Notes: generated from the sequence alone by a model not told the origin. Shown: positions 35,094 to 43,414, counted from the first letter of the stretch. The stretch: 64,000 nt of DNA from Stenomitos frigidus ULC18 (GCF_003003795.1 NZ_PVWK01000098.1:1-64000), one strand, 5' to 3'. Program-made: numbers and translations.

Positions 35094-36419
35094 TCAGGCG
35101 GGCTTGCTTAAGCGTTGATAGACCGTTGCTAGGGCATTCGCATCACCAACGTTACCAGGAAAAAGGACGATGGGTAGATCGGGAAATTGTGGATGATTGG
35201 AAGGGGTACGCACCATTGAAACGCCTGCAAGCACTTGTCCCAACAAGCCAGCGGTTCTCAACGCCAACCCATTGCTGAGGGTGTCGTTGGAAGTAATGCC
35301 ACCTTTGCTGATGAGAAAGCCAATGTCGTCGGGCAACTGGCGAATAATGTCCATGAGCAGGGCAGAAACGGCTTCGCCAAAGTCCAGACGGGTTTGGGTA
35401 TCGTTGAAGGCGAGTTCCTGACGACTGGTATAAACGACAGGCGTTTTGCCTGCAAGATGAGCCCCATTCACTTGTTGGATGGCTTCTGCAAGGAGGGTCG
35501 ATCGCGGATCACCTGACGTTTCTAGTAATCGGGCAACCTCTAGCTCGACGCCAACAATGCCCGGTTGTGCCAGCAGTTGTTCGAGTTGCTCGGTGGTCTT
35601 CTTGACGTGAGAGCCAACAATCACCGCACCAGGCTTACCATGACGGACGTAGTTTGCCATTGCTTCAGGCGCGATCGGCTGGGGTGGTAAGGCTGCCAAT
35701 GCTGTCAACAAGCTTGCTGCACTGCGAAACAGAAAGCGTTTGCCTTGCGATGCGGCATTCAGGACATCAGCAGCAAAGCGGTTCAGGTCGTCCTGCGTGT
35801 CTGCATCCACAACGCCGCATTGATTGTCATGAAGCTGCATCAAGCGATCGAGCACTCCAGCGCGAATGTCTGCCAGCAAAAACCGCTCCACGCGATCGGC
35901 GGAAATCTTGCCACCTGTTTTTTCTTCAACATAGTCGGGCAAATAGCTGTGGTGATAGCCAAAGACAGAATCACGCGCAAACTCGGTTTCATGCACTGGA
36001 GTATCGACACCATTGACTTTGAGATAGTGGATGCTGCCTCGCGTGGTACGACCGCCCTCAAAAAAGGCAGGCGTGAGGAAATGGGCGTCAAAGGGGCCGA
36101 GTTCCTCGGCGATCACATCCGTCTCAATGGGATAATGTCCCCGCAAAGTCGAGTCCGATCGGCTCACAACCAGAAAATCATGAATGTGCTCAAGCGCGAT
36201 CGCCTCCTTCAAATTGTGACAAGCCTCTCGCGTCACCGCTGCCGCTTTTTCGGGGGTCAACGCGCGTGTATTCGTCAGCACGAAAAAGATGGGGGCATCA
36301 TCCGCCAAACCTAACCGCAGCGTTTCGACATCCCACTGCATGAGCAACAGGCAACTGTGAACGGTTTGCGACCCTGTTGGATCATCGTCCAGGACAATAA
36401 TTTTTGGTTGGGTGGTCAT
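35094..36419 (-). CDS. Four-carbon acid sugar kinase family protein (DUF1537, OtnK/DtnK-type)
   Basis: A 441-residue kinase of the DUF1537 family, members of which phosphorylate 3-oxo-tetronates, D-threonate or related acid sugars. N-terminal LDDDPTGSQTVH (10-21), SRSDSTLRGHYP near residue 87, and the C-terminal nucleotide-binding FLISKGGITSNDTL and LPIVLFPGNVGDANAL are all present. It probably acts with the downstream GarR-type reductase in use of glycerate/four-carbon acid sugars; the exact substrate is not predictable. Full length, no lesions. Confidence 0.9.
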   Translation of the reverse strand: MTTQPKIIVLDDDPTGSQTVHSCLLLMQWDVETLRLGLADDAPIFFVLTNTRALTPEKAAAVTREACHNLKEAIALEHIHDFLVVSRSDSTLRGHYPIETDVIAEELGPFDAHFLTPAFFEGGRTTRGSIHYLKVNGVDTPVHETEFARDSVFGYHHSYLPDYVEEKTGGKISADRVERFLLADIRAGVLDRLMQLHDNQCGVVDADTQDDLNRFAADVLNAASQGKRFLFRSAASLLTALAALPPQPIAPEAMANYVRHGKPGAVIVGSHVKKTTEQLEQLLAQPGIVGVELEVARLLETSGDPRSTLLAEAIQQVNGAHLAGKTPVVYTSRQELAFNDTQTRLDFGEAVSALLMDIIRQLPDDIGFLISKGGITSNDTLSNGLALRTAGLLGQVLAGVSMVRTPSNHPQFPDLPIVLFPGNVGDANALATVYQRLSKPA

Positions 36420-36509
36420 GGTTAGCGTGGGCGATCGTGCGAGAAGGATTTGCCTATTATCTCGCGAGTTGGATGGGAGAACGTGGCTGAAGTGTTTAAG
36501 GTGTAGAGG

Positions 36510-36530
36510 GGAAAGGCTGAAGGCTGAAGG
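36510..36530. repeat. GGCTGAA heptanucleotide units at brnT break
   Basis: AAAGGCTGAAGGCTGAAGG: period-7 units ending exactly where the BrnT-like reading frame begins to look like protein. The repeat appears to replace the missing 5' half of the toxin gene. Confidence 0.6.
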
Positions 36531-36697
36531 TCTACGATCCTGACCATTTGGATGAGGAAGAGCGTTACCTTATTGTTGGAGAGTCAAACCAAGGGCGCTT
36601 ATTGATCGTTTCGTATACGGAAAAAAGAAACTCCATTCGTCTCATTAGTGCTAGAGAAGTAACCCGATCTGAGCGTGAAGCGTATGAAGAAGGATAA
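36530..36697 (+). pseudogene. BrnT-like toxin, 5'-truncated remnant
   Basis: Fifty-five open codons without a start: VYDPDHLDEEERYLIVGES, NQGRLLIVSYTEKRNSIRLI, SAREVTRSEREAYEEG. This is the C-terminal half of a BrnT-type ribonuclease toxin (the RLLIV...RIRLISAR...ER..YEEG pattern). The N-terminal half, which carries catalytic residues, is gone; a stop codon and heptanucleotide repeats lie immediately upstream. Its end overlaps the start of the antitoxin-like gene by about 14-23 bases. Confidence 0.8.
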
Positions 36698-36938
36698 CCC
36701 CGAATTGGAAGATGAACTTCGGTCAGAATATGACTTAAAGCGTTTAAGCATCCGCAAGTTGGGACCTGGACGAAAAAGCTTTGGTGGGGCAGTCATTCGT
36801 CTGGAACCTGATGTCGCAGAGATGTTTCCGAATGCTGATGCAGTCAATGAAGCGCTTCGATTTCTAATTAGAGTGACGCAAGAGAGCCAAGTTTCTACAC
36901 CTAAACCCCAGGTTAATGATCCTGTGGAAGCGGATTAA
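36675..36938 (+). CDS. BrnA-like antitoxin, probably orphaned
   Basis: An 87-residue protein starting at GTG 36675 or ATG 36684 (MKKDNPELEDELRSEYD), overlapping the end of the BrnT remnant as in intact brnTA-type modules. The core (LRSEYDLKRLSIRKLGPG, VIRLEPDVAEMFPNADAVNEALRFLIRVT) matches the BrnA-type DNA-binding antitoxins that follow BrnT. It may persist as a stand-alone regulator, or be decaying. No toxin activity would need neutralising here, given the truncated partner. Confidence 0.75.
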   Translation: MKRMKKDNPELEDELRSEYDLKRLSIRKLGPGRKSFGGAVIRLEPDVAEMFPNADAVNEALRFLIRVTQESQVSTPKPQVNDPVEAD

Positions 36939-37002
36939 AGGGTGTACTGTGTGGATGTTGATTTTAACAGCCAGACAAGATTATTAGCGTTAGGCACAGC
37001 AG

Positions 37003-38538
37003 ATGACGATCGGCGTTTGGGTTCTGGGTGATCAACTGTGGGCAGAGCAGGCAGCGTTGCAAAGCTGTAGCGGTCAGCCGCAAACGACTCCGGTGATCTT
37101 CATTGAGTCGCTGCGTCATGTGCAAGAGCGCCCCTATCATCTGCAAAAGCTGGTGCTGGTGTGGTCGGCGATGCGTCATTTTGCTGAGGCATTACGACAG
37201 GCAGGATGGGCCGTCACCTATGAGCAAGCGGATGATTTTCTAACACCGCTCAACGACTGGATTGAGAAGCATCAGATCACAGAACTGCGGGTGATGGTGC
37301 CGAACGATCGCCCCTTTGCTCGTCTAATTGAATCCCTTGAGCTTCCTTGCACCGTTACCCTCGTACCGAATAATCACTTCATCTGGAGCGAGGACCACTT
37401 CAAGCAATGGGCGGGCGATCGCAAGCGACTGTTGATGGAAGACTTCTACCGCGAAGGTCGTCGCCGCTGCAACATCTTAATGGCAGGCAAACAGCCTGTG
37501 GGCGGTCGCTGGAACTTTGATCAGGACAACCGTAAACCACCGAAAGGTAAACTCACCCTACCCGAAGCACTTTGGTTTGAACCGGATGCCATCACGCAAG
37601 ATGTGATTGATTGGGTTAAACAGAGTGACCACTTTCACACCAGTCAGCAGTACTGGCAAGTGGAACCGTTTCAATGGGCAGTCACTCGTCAACAAGCGCT
37701 CCGGGTGCTGGACTATTTCATCCACACACGGCTATCAGAATTTGGCCCTTACCAGGATGCGATGATTACAGGCGAAGTAACCATGTGGCATGCGATGCTG
37801 TCGCCCTATCTCAACCTGGGGCTGCTACAACCGATCGAAGTCATCGAAGCGGCCGAACAAGCCTATTTGGATCATCAGGATACCTGGAGCCTCAGCAGCG
37901 TCGAAGGTTTCATCCGGCAGGTCTTGGGCTGGCGAGAGTATATGCACGGCGTTTATTGCTACATGAGCGACGACTATCCAGAACGCAACTGGTTTAACCA
38001 CACGCAGCCGCTACCCGACTTTTACTGGACGGGTAATACTCCCATGAACTGCCTGCATCAGATCCTCACGCAGGTCAAGGAAACTGGCTATGCCCATCAC
38101 ATTCAGCGCCTGATGGTGTTGAATAACTTTGCTCTGATTGCAGGCATCTCACCCCAGGCGATCGAAGGCTGGTTTCATGCGGCGTTTGTGGATGCCTACG
38201 ATTGGGTGATGCAAACGAACGTGATTGGCATGGGGCAGTTTGCGGATGGTGGCGTGCTGGCCTCTAAGCCCTACGCCGCTTCTGCTAACTACATCAACAA
38301 AATGAGCGACTACTGCGGCAAGTGCGTTTACAACCCCAAAGTCCGTACGGGTGAAAACGCCTGCCCCTTTAATTTCTTTTATTGGGACTTTCTCGATCGC
38401 CACCGTGCCAAACTCACGACTCAGGGGCGCATGAGCTTCATCCTCAAAAACCTGGACAAGATGGCACCAGAGGAGTTACAGGAAATTCGGGAAGCAGCGA
38501 TCGCGTGGCATGAAGGTCGGAACGCGATCAATGCTTGA
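37003..38538 (+). CDS. Iron-sulfur bacterial cryptochrome/photolyase (FeS-BCP, PhrB-like (6-4) photolyase)
   Basis: A 511-residue photolyase-related flavoprotein. The four cluster cysteines Cys350, Cys438, Cys441 and Cys454 are present, at the same numbers as reported for Agrobacterium PhrB, as is His365-His366 in GYAHHIQRL. The N-terminal alpha/beta antenna domain (VWVLGDQL, 5-12) and FAD domain (LNNFALIAGISPQAIEGWF, WVMQTNVIGMGQFADG) are intact. It should repair (6-4) photoproducts in light with FAD and a lumazine-type antenna, or act as a photoreceptor. Stand-alone gene; a short A-rich leader precedes the ATG. Confidence 0.95.
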   Translation: MTIGVWVLGDQLWAEQAALQSCSGQPQTTPVIFIESLRHVQERPYHLQKLVLVWSAMRHFAEALRQAGWAVTYEQADDFLTPLNDWIEKHQITELRVMVPNDRPFARLIESLELPCTVTLVPNNHFIWSEDHFKQWAGDRKRLLMEDFYREGRRRCNILMAGKQPVGGRWNFDQDNRKPPKGKLTLPEALWFEPDAITQDVIDWVKQSDHFHTSQQYWQVEPFQWAVTRQQALRVLDYFIHTRLSEFGPYQDAMITGEVTMWHAMLSPYLNLGLLQPIEVIEAAEQAYLDHQDTWSLSSVEGFIRQVLGWREYMHGVYCYMSDDYPERNWFNHTQPLPDFYWTGNTPMNCLHQILTQVKETGYAHHIQRLMVLNNFALIAGISPQAIEGWFHAAFVDAYDWVMQTNVIGMGQFADGGVLASKPYAASANYINKMSDYCGKCVYNPKVRTGENACPFNFFYWDFLDRHRAKLTTQGRMSFILKNLDKMAPEELQEIREAAIAWHEGRNAINA

Positions 38539-38586
38539 AAGCAACAGCGTTGCCGCTTTGCGAGAGCAATCTTGTAAGGGCGATGC

Positions 38587-38799
38587 ATGAACCGTCGCTA
38601 CAGTAAGACGAATCAAACGATTCGAGTGACAACTGAGCCAACGCACACTGTCGAATCAAAGGATGATTTTGAGCGGCTTGCCTCTCTGTTGGTCTCTCTA
38701 CAGTTAGACCTCAAAGCCTCTCAGGATCACTCTTCTAGCAGAGATGGCAGCTTTCTTGAGGATCTAACCTACATGAGGCTTAAGCACTATCGGCCTTAG
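38587..38799 (+). CDS. Small hypothetical protein, 70 aa
   Basis: A 70-residue hydrophilic frame (MNRRYSKTNQTIRV... DDFERLASLLVSLQLDLKASQ... LEDLTYMRLKHYRP) 48 bases downstream of the photolyase. AAGGG lies seven bases before the ATG. No signal peptide or known domain. Possibly real, possibly chance. Confidence 0.4.
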   Translation: MNRRYSKTNQTIRVTTEPTHTVESKDDFERLASLLVSLQLDLKASQDHSSSRDGSFLEDLTYMRLKHYRP

Positions 38800-38862
38800 C
38801 AATCGATCGCGATTCGATATCTAGCTGCAGCAGAGCAACACTAAGAGAAAGGGAGAACAACA

Positions 38863-38980
38863 GTGAAGCAAATCGTCTCTCTGGGCTTGGGTGCGCTGTC
38901 GGCTCCTAATCGCTCAGAGCGTAATGGCTGCTAAAACACCTGCTGATGCCCTAGCACATGTCATAAACAACACACATTGA
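38863..38980 (+). pseudogene. Frameshifted small secreted peptide
   Basis: From GTG 38863 (GGGAG upstream) the frame reads VKQIVSLGLGALSA and then runs out of sense. Removing one base near 38902-38905 restores LLIAQSVMAAKTPADALAHV... to a stop at 38980, i.e. a signal peptide with VMAA cleavage site. It looks like a small exported protein inactivated by a one-base insertion. Confidence 0.4.
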
Positions 38981-39005
38981 GTGATTATCTCAAAGGAGCC
39001 TGAAC

Positions 39006-39581
39006 ATGACGCAATCACTTAACCACATAAAAATAGCCATTCTTGTAGCTGATGGTTTCGAGCAAGTCGAAATGACAGGCCCTAAGCAAGCGCTAGATGA
39101 AGCAGGGGCACAAACTCAGATCATTTCACCGAACAATGACACCGTCCAAGGTTGGAACCATTTTGACAAAGGCGATCACTTTCCTGTGAATGTGACGTTG
39201 GACAGCGCTAACCCAGATGACTACGACGCGCTCTTGCTGCCGGGCGGTGTTGCCAATCCAGACCAACTTCGCATCAACGAGAAAGCAGTTCGTTTTGTCA
39301 AATCCTTCTTTGCAGCAGGTAAGCCCGTTGCTGCTATTTGCCACGCGCCCTGGACGCTCATTGAAGCGGCTGTGGTTAACGGACGCAACCTCACATCCTG
39401 GCCGTCGCTGCAAACGGATCTTAAAAACGCTGGTGCAAACTGGGTTGATCAGGACGTCGTCGTCGATAATGGATTAGTAACAAGCCGTAAGCCACAAGAC
39501 ATTCCAGCGTTCAACCGCGCGATCGTAGCAGCGTTTGCAACGGGTCGCCAGCAAGAACAACCGCTTTCGACTGTTAGCTAG
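39006..39581 (+). CDS. DJ-1/PfpI family protein (general stress / deglycase-like)
   Basis: A 191-residue class I glutamine amidotransferase-like protein of the PfpI/YhbO/DJ-1 group. The nucleophile elbow is AAICHAPWTL, with Cys112-His113, and the conserved acidic residue lies in DGFEQVEM (16-23). LLLPGGVANPDQLR (77-90) is the family loop. Members act as chaperones, glyoxalase III or protein deglycases under stress; the exact activity is uncertain. Start: AAAGGAGCC is seven to ten bases before the ATG. Upstream is a frameshifted secreted peptide. Confidence 0.93.
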   Translation: MTQSLNHIKIAILVADGFEQVEMTGPKQALDEAGAQTQIISPNNDTVQGWNHFDKGDHFPVNVTLDSANPDDYDALLLPGGVANPDQLRINEKAVRFVKSFFAAGKPVAAICHAPWTLIEAAVVNGRNLTSWPSLQTDLKNAGANWVDQDVVVDNGLVTSRKPQDIPAFNRAIVAAFATGRQQEQPLSTVS

Positions 39582-39685
39582 AAACCCGATCCATGGCGCG
39601 GCAGTCAGTTGTCAGGGTCGGTTTGGGCGTTCTGCTCTGTTGCAATGCCGGATCGACCCTAACAGACATTTACCTTCTTGTTCGA

Positions 39686-40243
39686 TTAATCTCCCATCTG
39701 CCGCTCGATCGCTACGGCACTGCGATTGTGGAAGCCAACCTGCCTCAAGTTCTCTGCCGACCAATGCTGATAGTATGAGGTTCGCGCGAGTTGTTCTGAA
39801 GCGGCTTGCAGGATGGTCATGGACTGAATGGTGAGATTGATAAACGGTTCCTGTCGGGTAAACACGCCTTGAACATTGAATGGGTCTTGGGGATGTCCAC
39901 CGAATGCTGTTAGCCTCATCGGCGCAATCCTATCGTTGAGTTGCTCCACGAATGCTTGAACCTGTTCAACGGTTAACGCGTCGTGATCGGGACTGATGAC
40001 CACCAAGACATCGTGTTGTTTACTCTCATGGAAGGACGCGATCGCCTGTCTTAATTCAGAGCCAGCCTGTAATTGATCCATTGCTAAAGCAATCACTTTA
40101 TAAAAAATTTTGTTCTGCAACCGAGCCTTTTTGGAAAACGGGCAGATGGGTAGCCCTCCAAAAACTGGGTGGGGCTGTTCTAAAACGGTTTCTAAATACT
40201 GGATCATTTTTTCAATTATGCTGGCCTCACGATCAAGACTCAT
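39686..40243 (-). CDS. Conserved hypothetical protein, 185 aa
   Basis: A 185-residue soluble protein. The ATG at 40243 (MSLDREASIIEKM) has AGAGGA six to seven bases upstream; the frame extends to 40309 without a better start. An early segment VFGGLPICPFSKKARLQNKIFYKVIAL contains the Cys-Pro-Phe pattern seen in DUF1415-like proteins, followed by a helical part and HDVLVVISPDHDALTVEQVQAFV. The end carries FNVQGVFTRQEPFINLTIQS. A possible link to DUF1415 is weak. Convergent with the PfpI gene. Confidence 0.65.
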   Translation of the reverse strand: MSLDREASIIEKMIQYLETVLEQPHPVFGGLPICPFSKKARLQNKIFYKVIALAMDQLQAGSELRQAIASFHESKQHDVLVVISPDHDALTVEQVQAFVEQLNDRIAPMRLTAFGGHPQDPFNVQGVFTRQEPFINLTIQSMTILQAASEQLARTSYYQHWSAENLRQVGFHNRSAVAIERQMGD

Positions 40244-40580
40244 GCGTTTCCTCTTACATTGCTTCTGCTCTCGGTAGATTAAACGTCTGGTGCCTAATCC
40301 TTCTTGCATCGGTTGACGGTTGTAAAACCTCTCCCTGTCGTCCTGCCAGCGAACCCAATTGGTGCTAGCCGCAAAAACATCAACCTTCGTAAGCCTAAAA
40401 AGCTGACACAGTGTATATCACTAGAAGACGATTTGGCCTGCGTTTGGTCAAACAGGCCAGCGTTCGAGTTGCCTCTTAAGCCGTACCGCAATGAACCCAG
40501 AGATCGCGTAAATTGTCGCCATTTTGGTCTGGCAAGTGTAGGCTAATTACCACAGGCAAATTTTTTCAGAAAGGGTTGCG
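40244..40580. other. Intergenic region upstream of cobH
   Basis: 337 bases with no gene. TGGCCT (40434-40439) and GTTTG (40442-40446) pair with CAAAC-AGGCCA (40449-40459), giving a long hairpin with a two-base bulge and a GT loop, about 120 bases before the cobH start. It does not resemble a cobalamin riboswitch. Confidence 0.4.
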
Positions 40581-41210
40581 ATGGAATGGCACACAACGGA
40601 TGCTCAAAGTCTAGCGATTATCGATCGTGAGATTGGGGAACACATCTTCTCGCCAGCTGAATATGAGTTGGTGCGCCGTGTCATCTATGCAACGGCTGAT
40701 TTTGAATACAAGTCTTTAATTCGCTTCTCAGATGCAGCGTTACAGTCTGGGGCAGCGGCTCTTGCGGCACGCAGCACGATCGTGGTGGATGTACCGATGG
40801 TGCAAGTTGGCATCACCACCAACATTCAGAATACATTTGCGAATCCTGTCTACTGCAGCATGGAAGCACTTACCCGTCCGCAGAAGGAAAAGACGCGTGC
40901 TGCTTGGGGCATTGAGACACTCGCGCGGCGTTACCCAGAAGGTATTTTTGTGGTTGGTCAGGCGCAGACTGCGCTTATCGCACTGGTAGATTTGATTGAA
41001 GCAGAGGAGATTCGCCCCGCACTCATCATTGCCACCCCCTCTGGCTTTGTCGATGTGGAAACGGCAAAGGAGCGGCTAGCCGATTCGCTTATTCCACATA
41101 TTCGGATCACTGGACGTAAAGGCAGTGCTGTTGTTGCGGCGGCGATCGTTAATGGCCTGGTTGATTTGGCATGGCAGGCTTATGGGCGAGAGCAAAGCGG
41201 CGTCATGTAA
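40581..41210 (+). CDS. cobH: Precorrin-8X methylmutase family protein (CobH/CbiC-like)
   Basis: CobH/CbiC moves a methyl group from C11 to C12 of precorrin-8X to form hydrogenobyrinate (cobyrinate in the anaerobic route) in corrin synthesis. 209 residues, normal length. The fold signatures SGAAALAARSTIVVDVPMVQVGI and VVGQAQTALIALVDLIEAEEIRPALIIATPSGFVD (split in about 55-75 and 122-155) and RKGSAVVAAAIVNGL are present. The segment RRVIYATADFEY aligns with the RVIHTTADFDW-type motif whose His is the catalytic base; here it is Tyr36. Activity may therefore differ. No other cob genes are adjacent. Confidence 0.9.
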   Translation: MEWHTTDAQSLAIIDREIGEHIFSPAEYELVRRVIYATADFEYKSLIRFSDAALQSGAAALAARSTIVVDVPMVQVGITTNIQNTFANPVYCSMEALTRPQKEKTRAAWGIETLARRYPEGIFVVGQAQTALIALVDLIEAEEIRPALIIATPSGFVDVETAKERLADSLIPHIRITGRKGSAVVAAAIVNGLVDLAWQAYGREQSGVM

Positions 41211-41288
41211 GAGCAGCTTTAGTCATCAGCGGGAAGGTTCAGTACCACAGAGATTCCTTGGCAGATCCGATCGACCATACAGCGCTTT

Positions 41289-42068
41289 TTACCAATCGAC
41301 CGAGGGTCTGCTACGCGGAGAACGACGAGGACGACGACTAAGCTCAATGGCTCCACCCCGTTCGTTGTCTTCATACTGCTCTCGTGAGGGCCGATCGCGC
41401 TCCGGTTCAAACTGGTCACTGCGATGGCGTGCATTCAGTCTGCGGCTGACCTCAATAAACGACTCATGCAGCAGTAACGGATAATCGCTCACCCAGATGT
41501 TGTGGGCAGGAATGTAAATATCTGAGGTTTTGCTAATCCGACCAAGATCGCCCCGGTTAGACATCACCACCATCTCCGCTGTATCGCCGATCGCGATCGC
41601 CTGATGATGACGCTTTAGAGGCACCTGCAGCCGACTTGTAAAGCCAGTTTCATCACCCACCACTAGATTCAAGCGTCGTTCACGGTTTTCAACAATGACC
41701 AGTTCGCCGCGTTCATTGACCGTTTCCTCTTTGCCAATCAGCTCTTCGGTGGCATAAACATCGACCACTTCGCCTTGCCAAAAACCGCTGTAGGGGAATT
41801 TGCGCGCCTCAATATTTTTTAAGCTTGACCACAAAACTGGCCCCCAGAGCCAATACAACCCAACAATAATGCCGAGAAAAAAGCGAATGAAGCCAAATCC
41901 TTCGCCTAGAAGACCACCCAGCAACAAAATGACCGTTACACCAACGATCGAAACCAGCAGTCGTAGCAGCAAGACAGGAAATTTCCCCCAGCAGTAAACA
42001 TACTGTGGGCCTGTAGCAACCGCAGGAACCAGGTTTTCAAATGTCTTACGGGTCAGTGGAATGAGCAT
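41289..42068 (-). CDS. Cyanobacterial membrane protein of unknown function (often labelled phosphate permease-like)
   Basis: A 259-residue protein: a polar start, two hydrophobic segments (about 30-55, LLLRLLVSIVGVTVILLLGGLL, and 60-80, FIRFFLGIIVGLYWLWGPVLW), then a cytosolic beta-rich domain (FWQGEVVDVYATEEL ... RLNLVVGDETGFTSRLQVPL ... SDIYIPAHNIWVSDYPLL) and a charged low-complexity tail (RDRPSREQYEDNERGG, RRPRRSPRSR). Homologues in cyanobacteria are often annotated as phosphate ABC permeases, but nothing here resembles PstA/PstC. Convergent with cobH. Confidence 0.7.
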   Translation of the reverse strand: MLIPLTRKTFENLVPAVATGPQYVYCWGKFPVLLLRLLVSIVGVTVILLLGGLLGEGFGFIRFFLGIIVGLYWLWGPVLWSSLKNIEARKFPYSGFWQGEVVDVYATEELIGKEETVNERGELVIVENRERRLNLVVGDETGFTSRLQVPLKRHHQAIAIGDTAEMVVMSNRGDLGRISKTSDIYIPAHNIWVSDYPLLLHESFIEVSRRLNARHRSDQFEPERDRPSREQYEDNERGGAIELSRRPRRSPRSRPSVDW

Positions 42069-42199
42069 GGCGGCTATAGCGGATGATCACGATCGCGAAC
42101 GATGAATTGCTACGAGCCTAACATTAGACATCGAAATCAGCCTACTGATGGGCGATCGTTGGTCGGTGGTGGAGTGGTTAGTAGTCATTTATCAGCGGT

Positions 42200-42240
42200 C
42201 AGCGATCAGCGATCAGAAAAAAGCTGATCGCTGATCGCTG
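42200..42240. repeat. 17-bp perfect hairpin of GCGATCA units
   Basis: CAGCGATCAGCGATCAG (42200-42216) pairs perfectly with CTGATCGCTGATCGCTG (42224-42240) around AAAAAAG. The stem is built of AGCGATC repeats of period 7. It is immediately downstream of the Psb32-like gene and upstream of nothing on the same strand. Confidence 0.75.
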
Positions 42241-42263
42241 ATTGCTCCTTCTGCCCTCTATTC

Positions 42264-43115
42264 CTATGCGTCAGACGAGGGCGTCCGACTGAGCGCAGGC
42301 ACAAGAAATGCCGCTAGAGCACCCACCATAAAGCCAGCCACATTGCGGAACAGTGGCAGCCAGTCAGACGTGCGGGTGACGACAGGGCCAATGCCAAAAG
42401 CAATGAAGAGGATGCCCCACAGTGGCGAGAAAATCAGTGCCCACTGCCACGCAACGATTTGTCCTTCCTTGCGCGGCTTGGCAGCAAACCCACAGACAAT
42501 ACCGCCCACAATGGACGTAATCAAGGTGAGAATCCACTGCTCTTGAGGCAGACCAGGGACAACCTTACAGCCACCCTGACGTAAACACAGCTTGATGGAC
42601 TCCAGGGCTTCTAAAATGGACTGGTCTTCGCCATGTTCGCGCACGAAGAACTGGTTACCAAAACGAGTCTGTAACTCAATCCAGAAGGTACGCGGCATCA
42701 ACGGGTAAAAGTCATCCCCAACGCTGAAGTTCAGCAGATTTCCACCACGCGGATCAGCGACAAGCAAGACACTGTGATCATCCAGTCCCCAATAATCTTT
42801 CACTGCAAGGCCAGGTGTACGCTCAAACTGTGTGAGTACCCGAAGCTTCCATCCGGTTTCCGTTTCAAAGCGATCTAAGTCTTTCGCTAGCGTTGCTTCC
42901 TGATCACCCGTCAGTGCTTTTGCTAAATCAATAATGGGCGTTTGCACGTCTGGCAGCAGTTCTGGGTTGTTGTAGGCGTACGCAACGGAAGGCGTCAAGC
43001 CGAGTGGACAGACCCAGAGCGATACGGCTAGCAAAAGAGCGGCTGTGTAGCGCAAAAATTGGTTGACATGAAGCGGTAGCGATCGCCCTGTAACAAAAGC
43101 AGAGGGAGTGGACAT
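42264..43115 (-). CDS. TPM-domain protein (Psb32/TLP18.3-like)
   Basis: An exported, tail-anchored TPM-domain protein of the kind linked to photosystem II repair (Psb32 in cyanobacteria, TLP18.3 in plants). From ATG 43115 (MSTPSAF) it has 283 residues: signal peptide (LLLAVSLWVCPLGL... to AYA), TPM domain (TPIIDLAKALTGDQEATLAKDLDRFETETGWKLRVLTQF in about 60-98, and VLLVADPRGGNLLNFSVGDD), and two C-terminal helices near residues 190-270. The frame extends to 43193, but those residues look like leader DNA. Usual Psb32 lacks or has one tail helix, so assignment to the family is firmer than to Psb32 itself. Confidence 0.85.
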   Translation of the reverse strand: MSTPSAFVTGRSLPLHVNQFLRYTAALLLAVSLWVCPLGLTPSVAYAYNNPELLPDVQTPIIDLAKALTGDQEATLAKDLDRFETETGWKLRVLTQFERTPGLAVKDYWGLDDHSVLLVADPRGGNLLNFSVGDDFYPLMPRTFWIELQTRFGNQFFVREHGEDQSILEALESIKLCLRQGGCKVVPGLPQEQWILTLITSIVGGIVCGFAAKPRKEGQIVAWQWALIFSPLWGILFIAFGIGPVVTRTSDWLPLFRNVAGFMVGALAAFLVPALSRTPSSDA

Positions 43116-43414
43116 GGGAATATTGGCTTGGCTATAAGAGTAGGCTGATGGAAAAGCGTAATCTTTCTTTACACTCTTTAATCTTAACCTCATCTTAGGA
43201 AGCTAACGGATTGCCGTCAATCGTACCTAGCGTAAACTTTTGGTAGGGCTAAGGCGCGATCGCTTTTTGGGCAAGCGATCGCCGGGTATTTATCAAGCAT
43301 GTTTGAGGGTGTGAACAAGCTCAAAGAAGCCCTCCCAAACCGACGTTGATTCATCCGTGACGCTGTCAAGCTACTAGACTATGAGAATCTGCAGTCATTT
43401 CCTGAGAGTTTTCT

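Noticed and set aside
39535-39834. 99-codon plus-strand frame after the PfpI gene
   Set aside because: Shadow of the PfpI end and of the minus-strand 185-residue gene; no ribosome site.
40434-40459. Cobalamin riboswitch upstream of cobH
   Set aside because: Only one simple bulged hairpin; the B12-box and multi-arm layout are absent.
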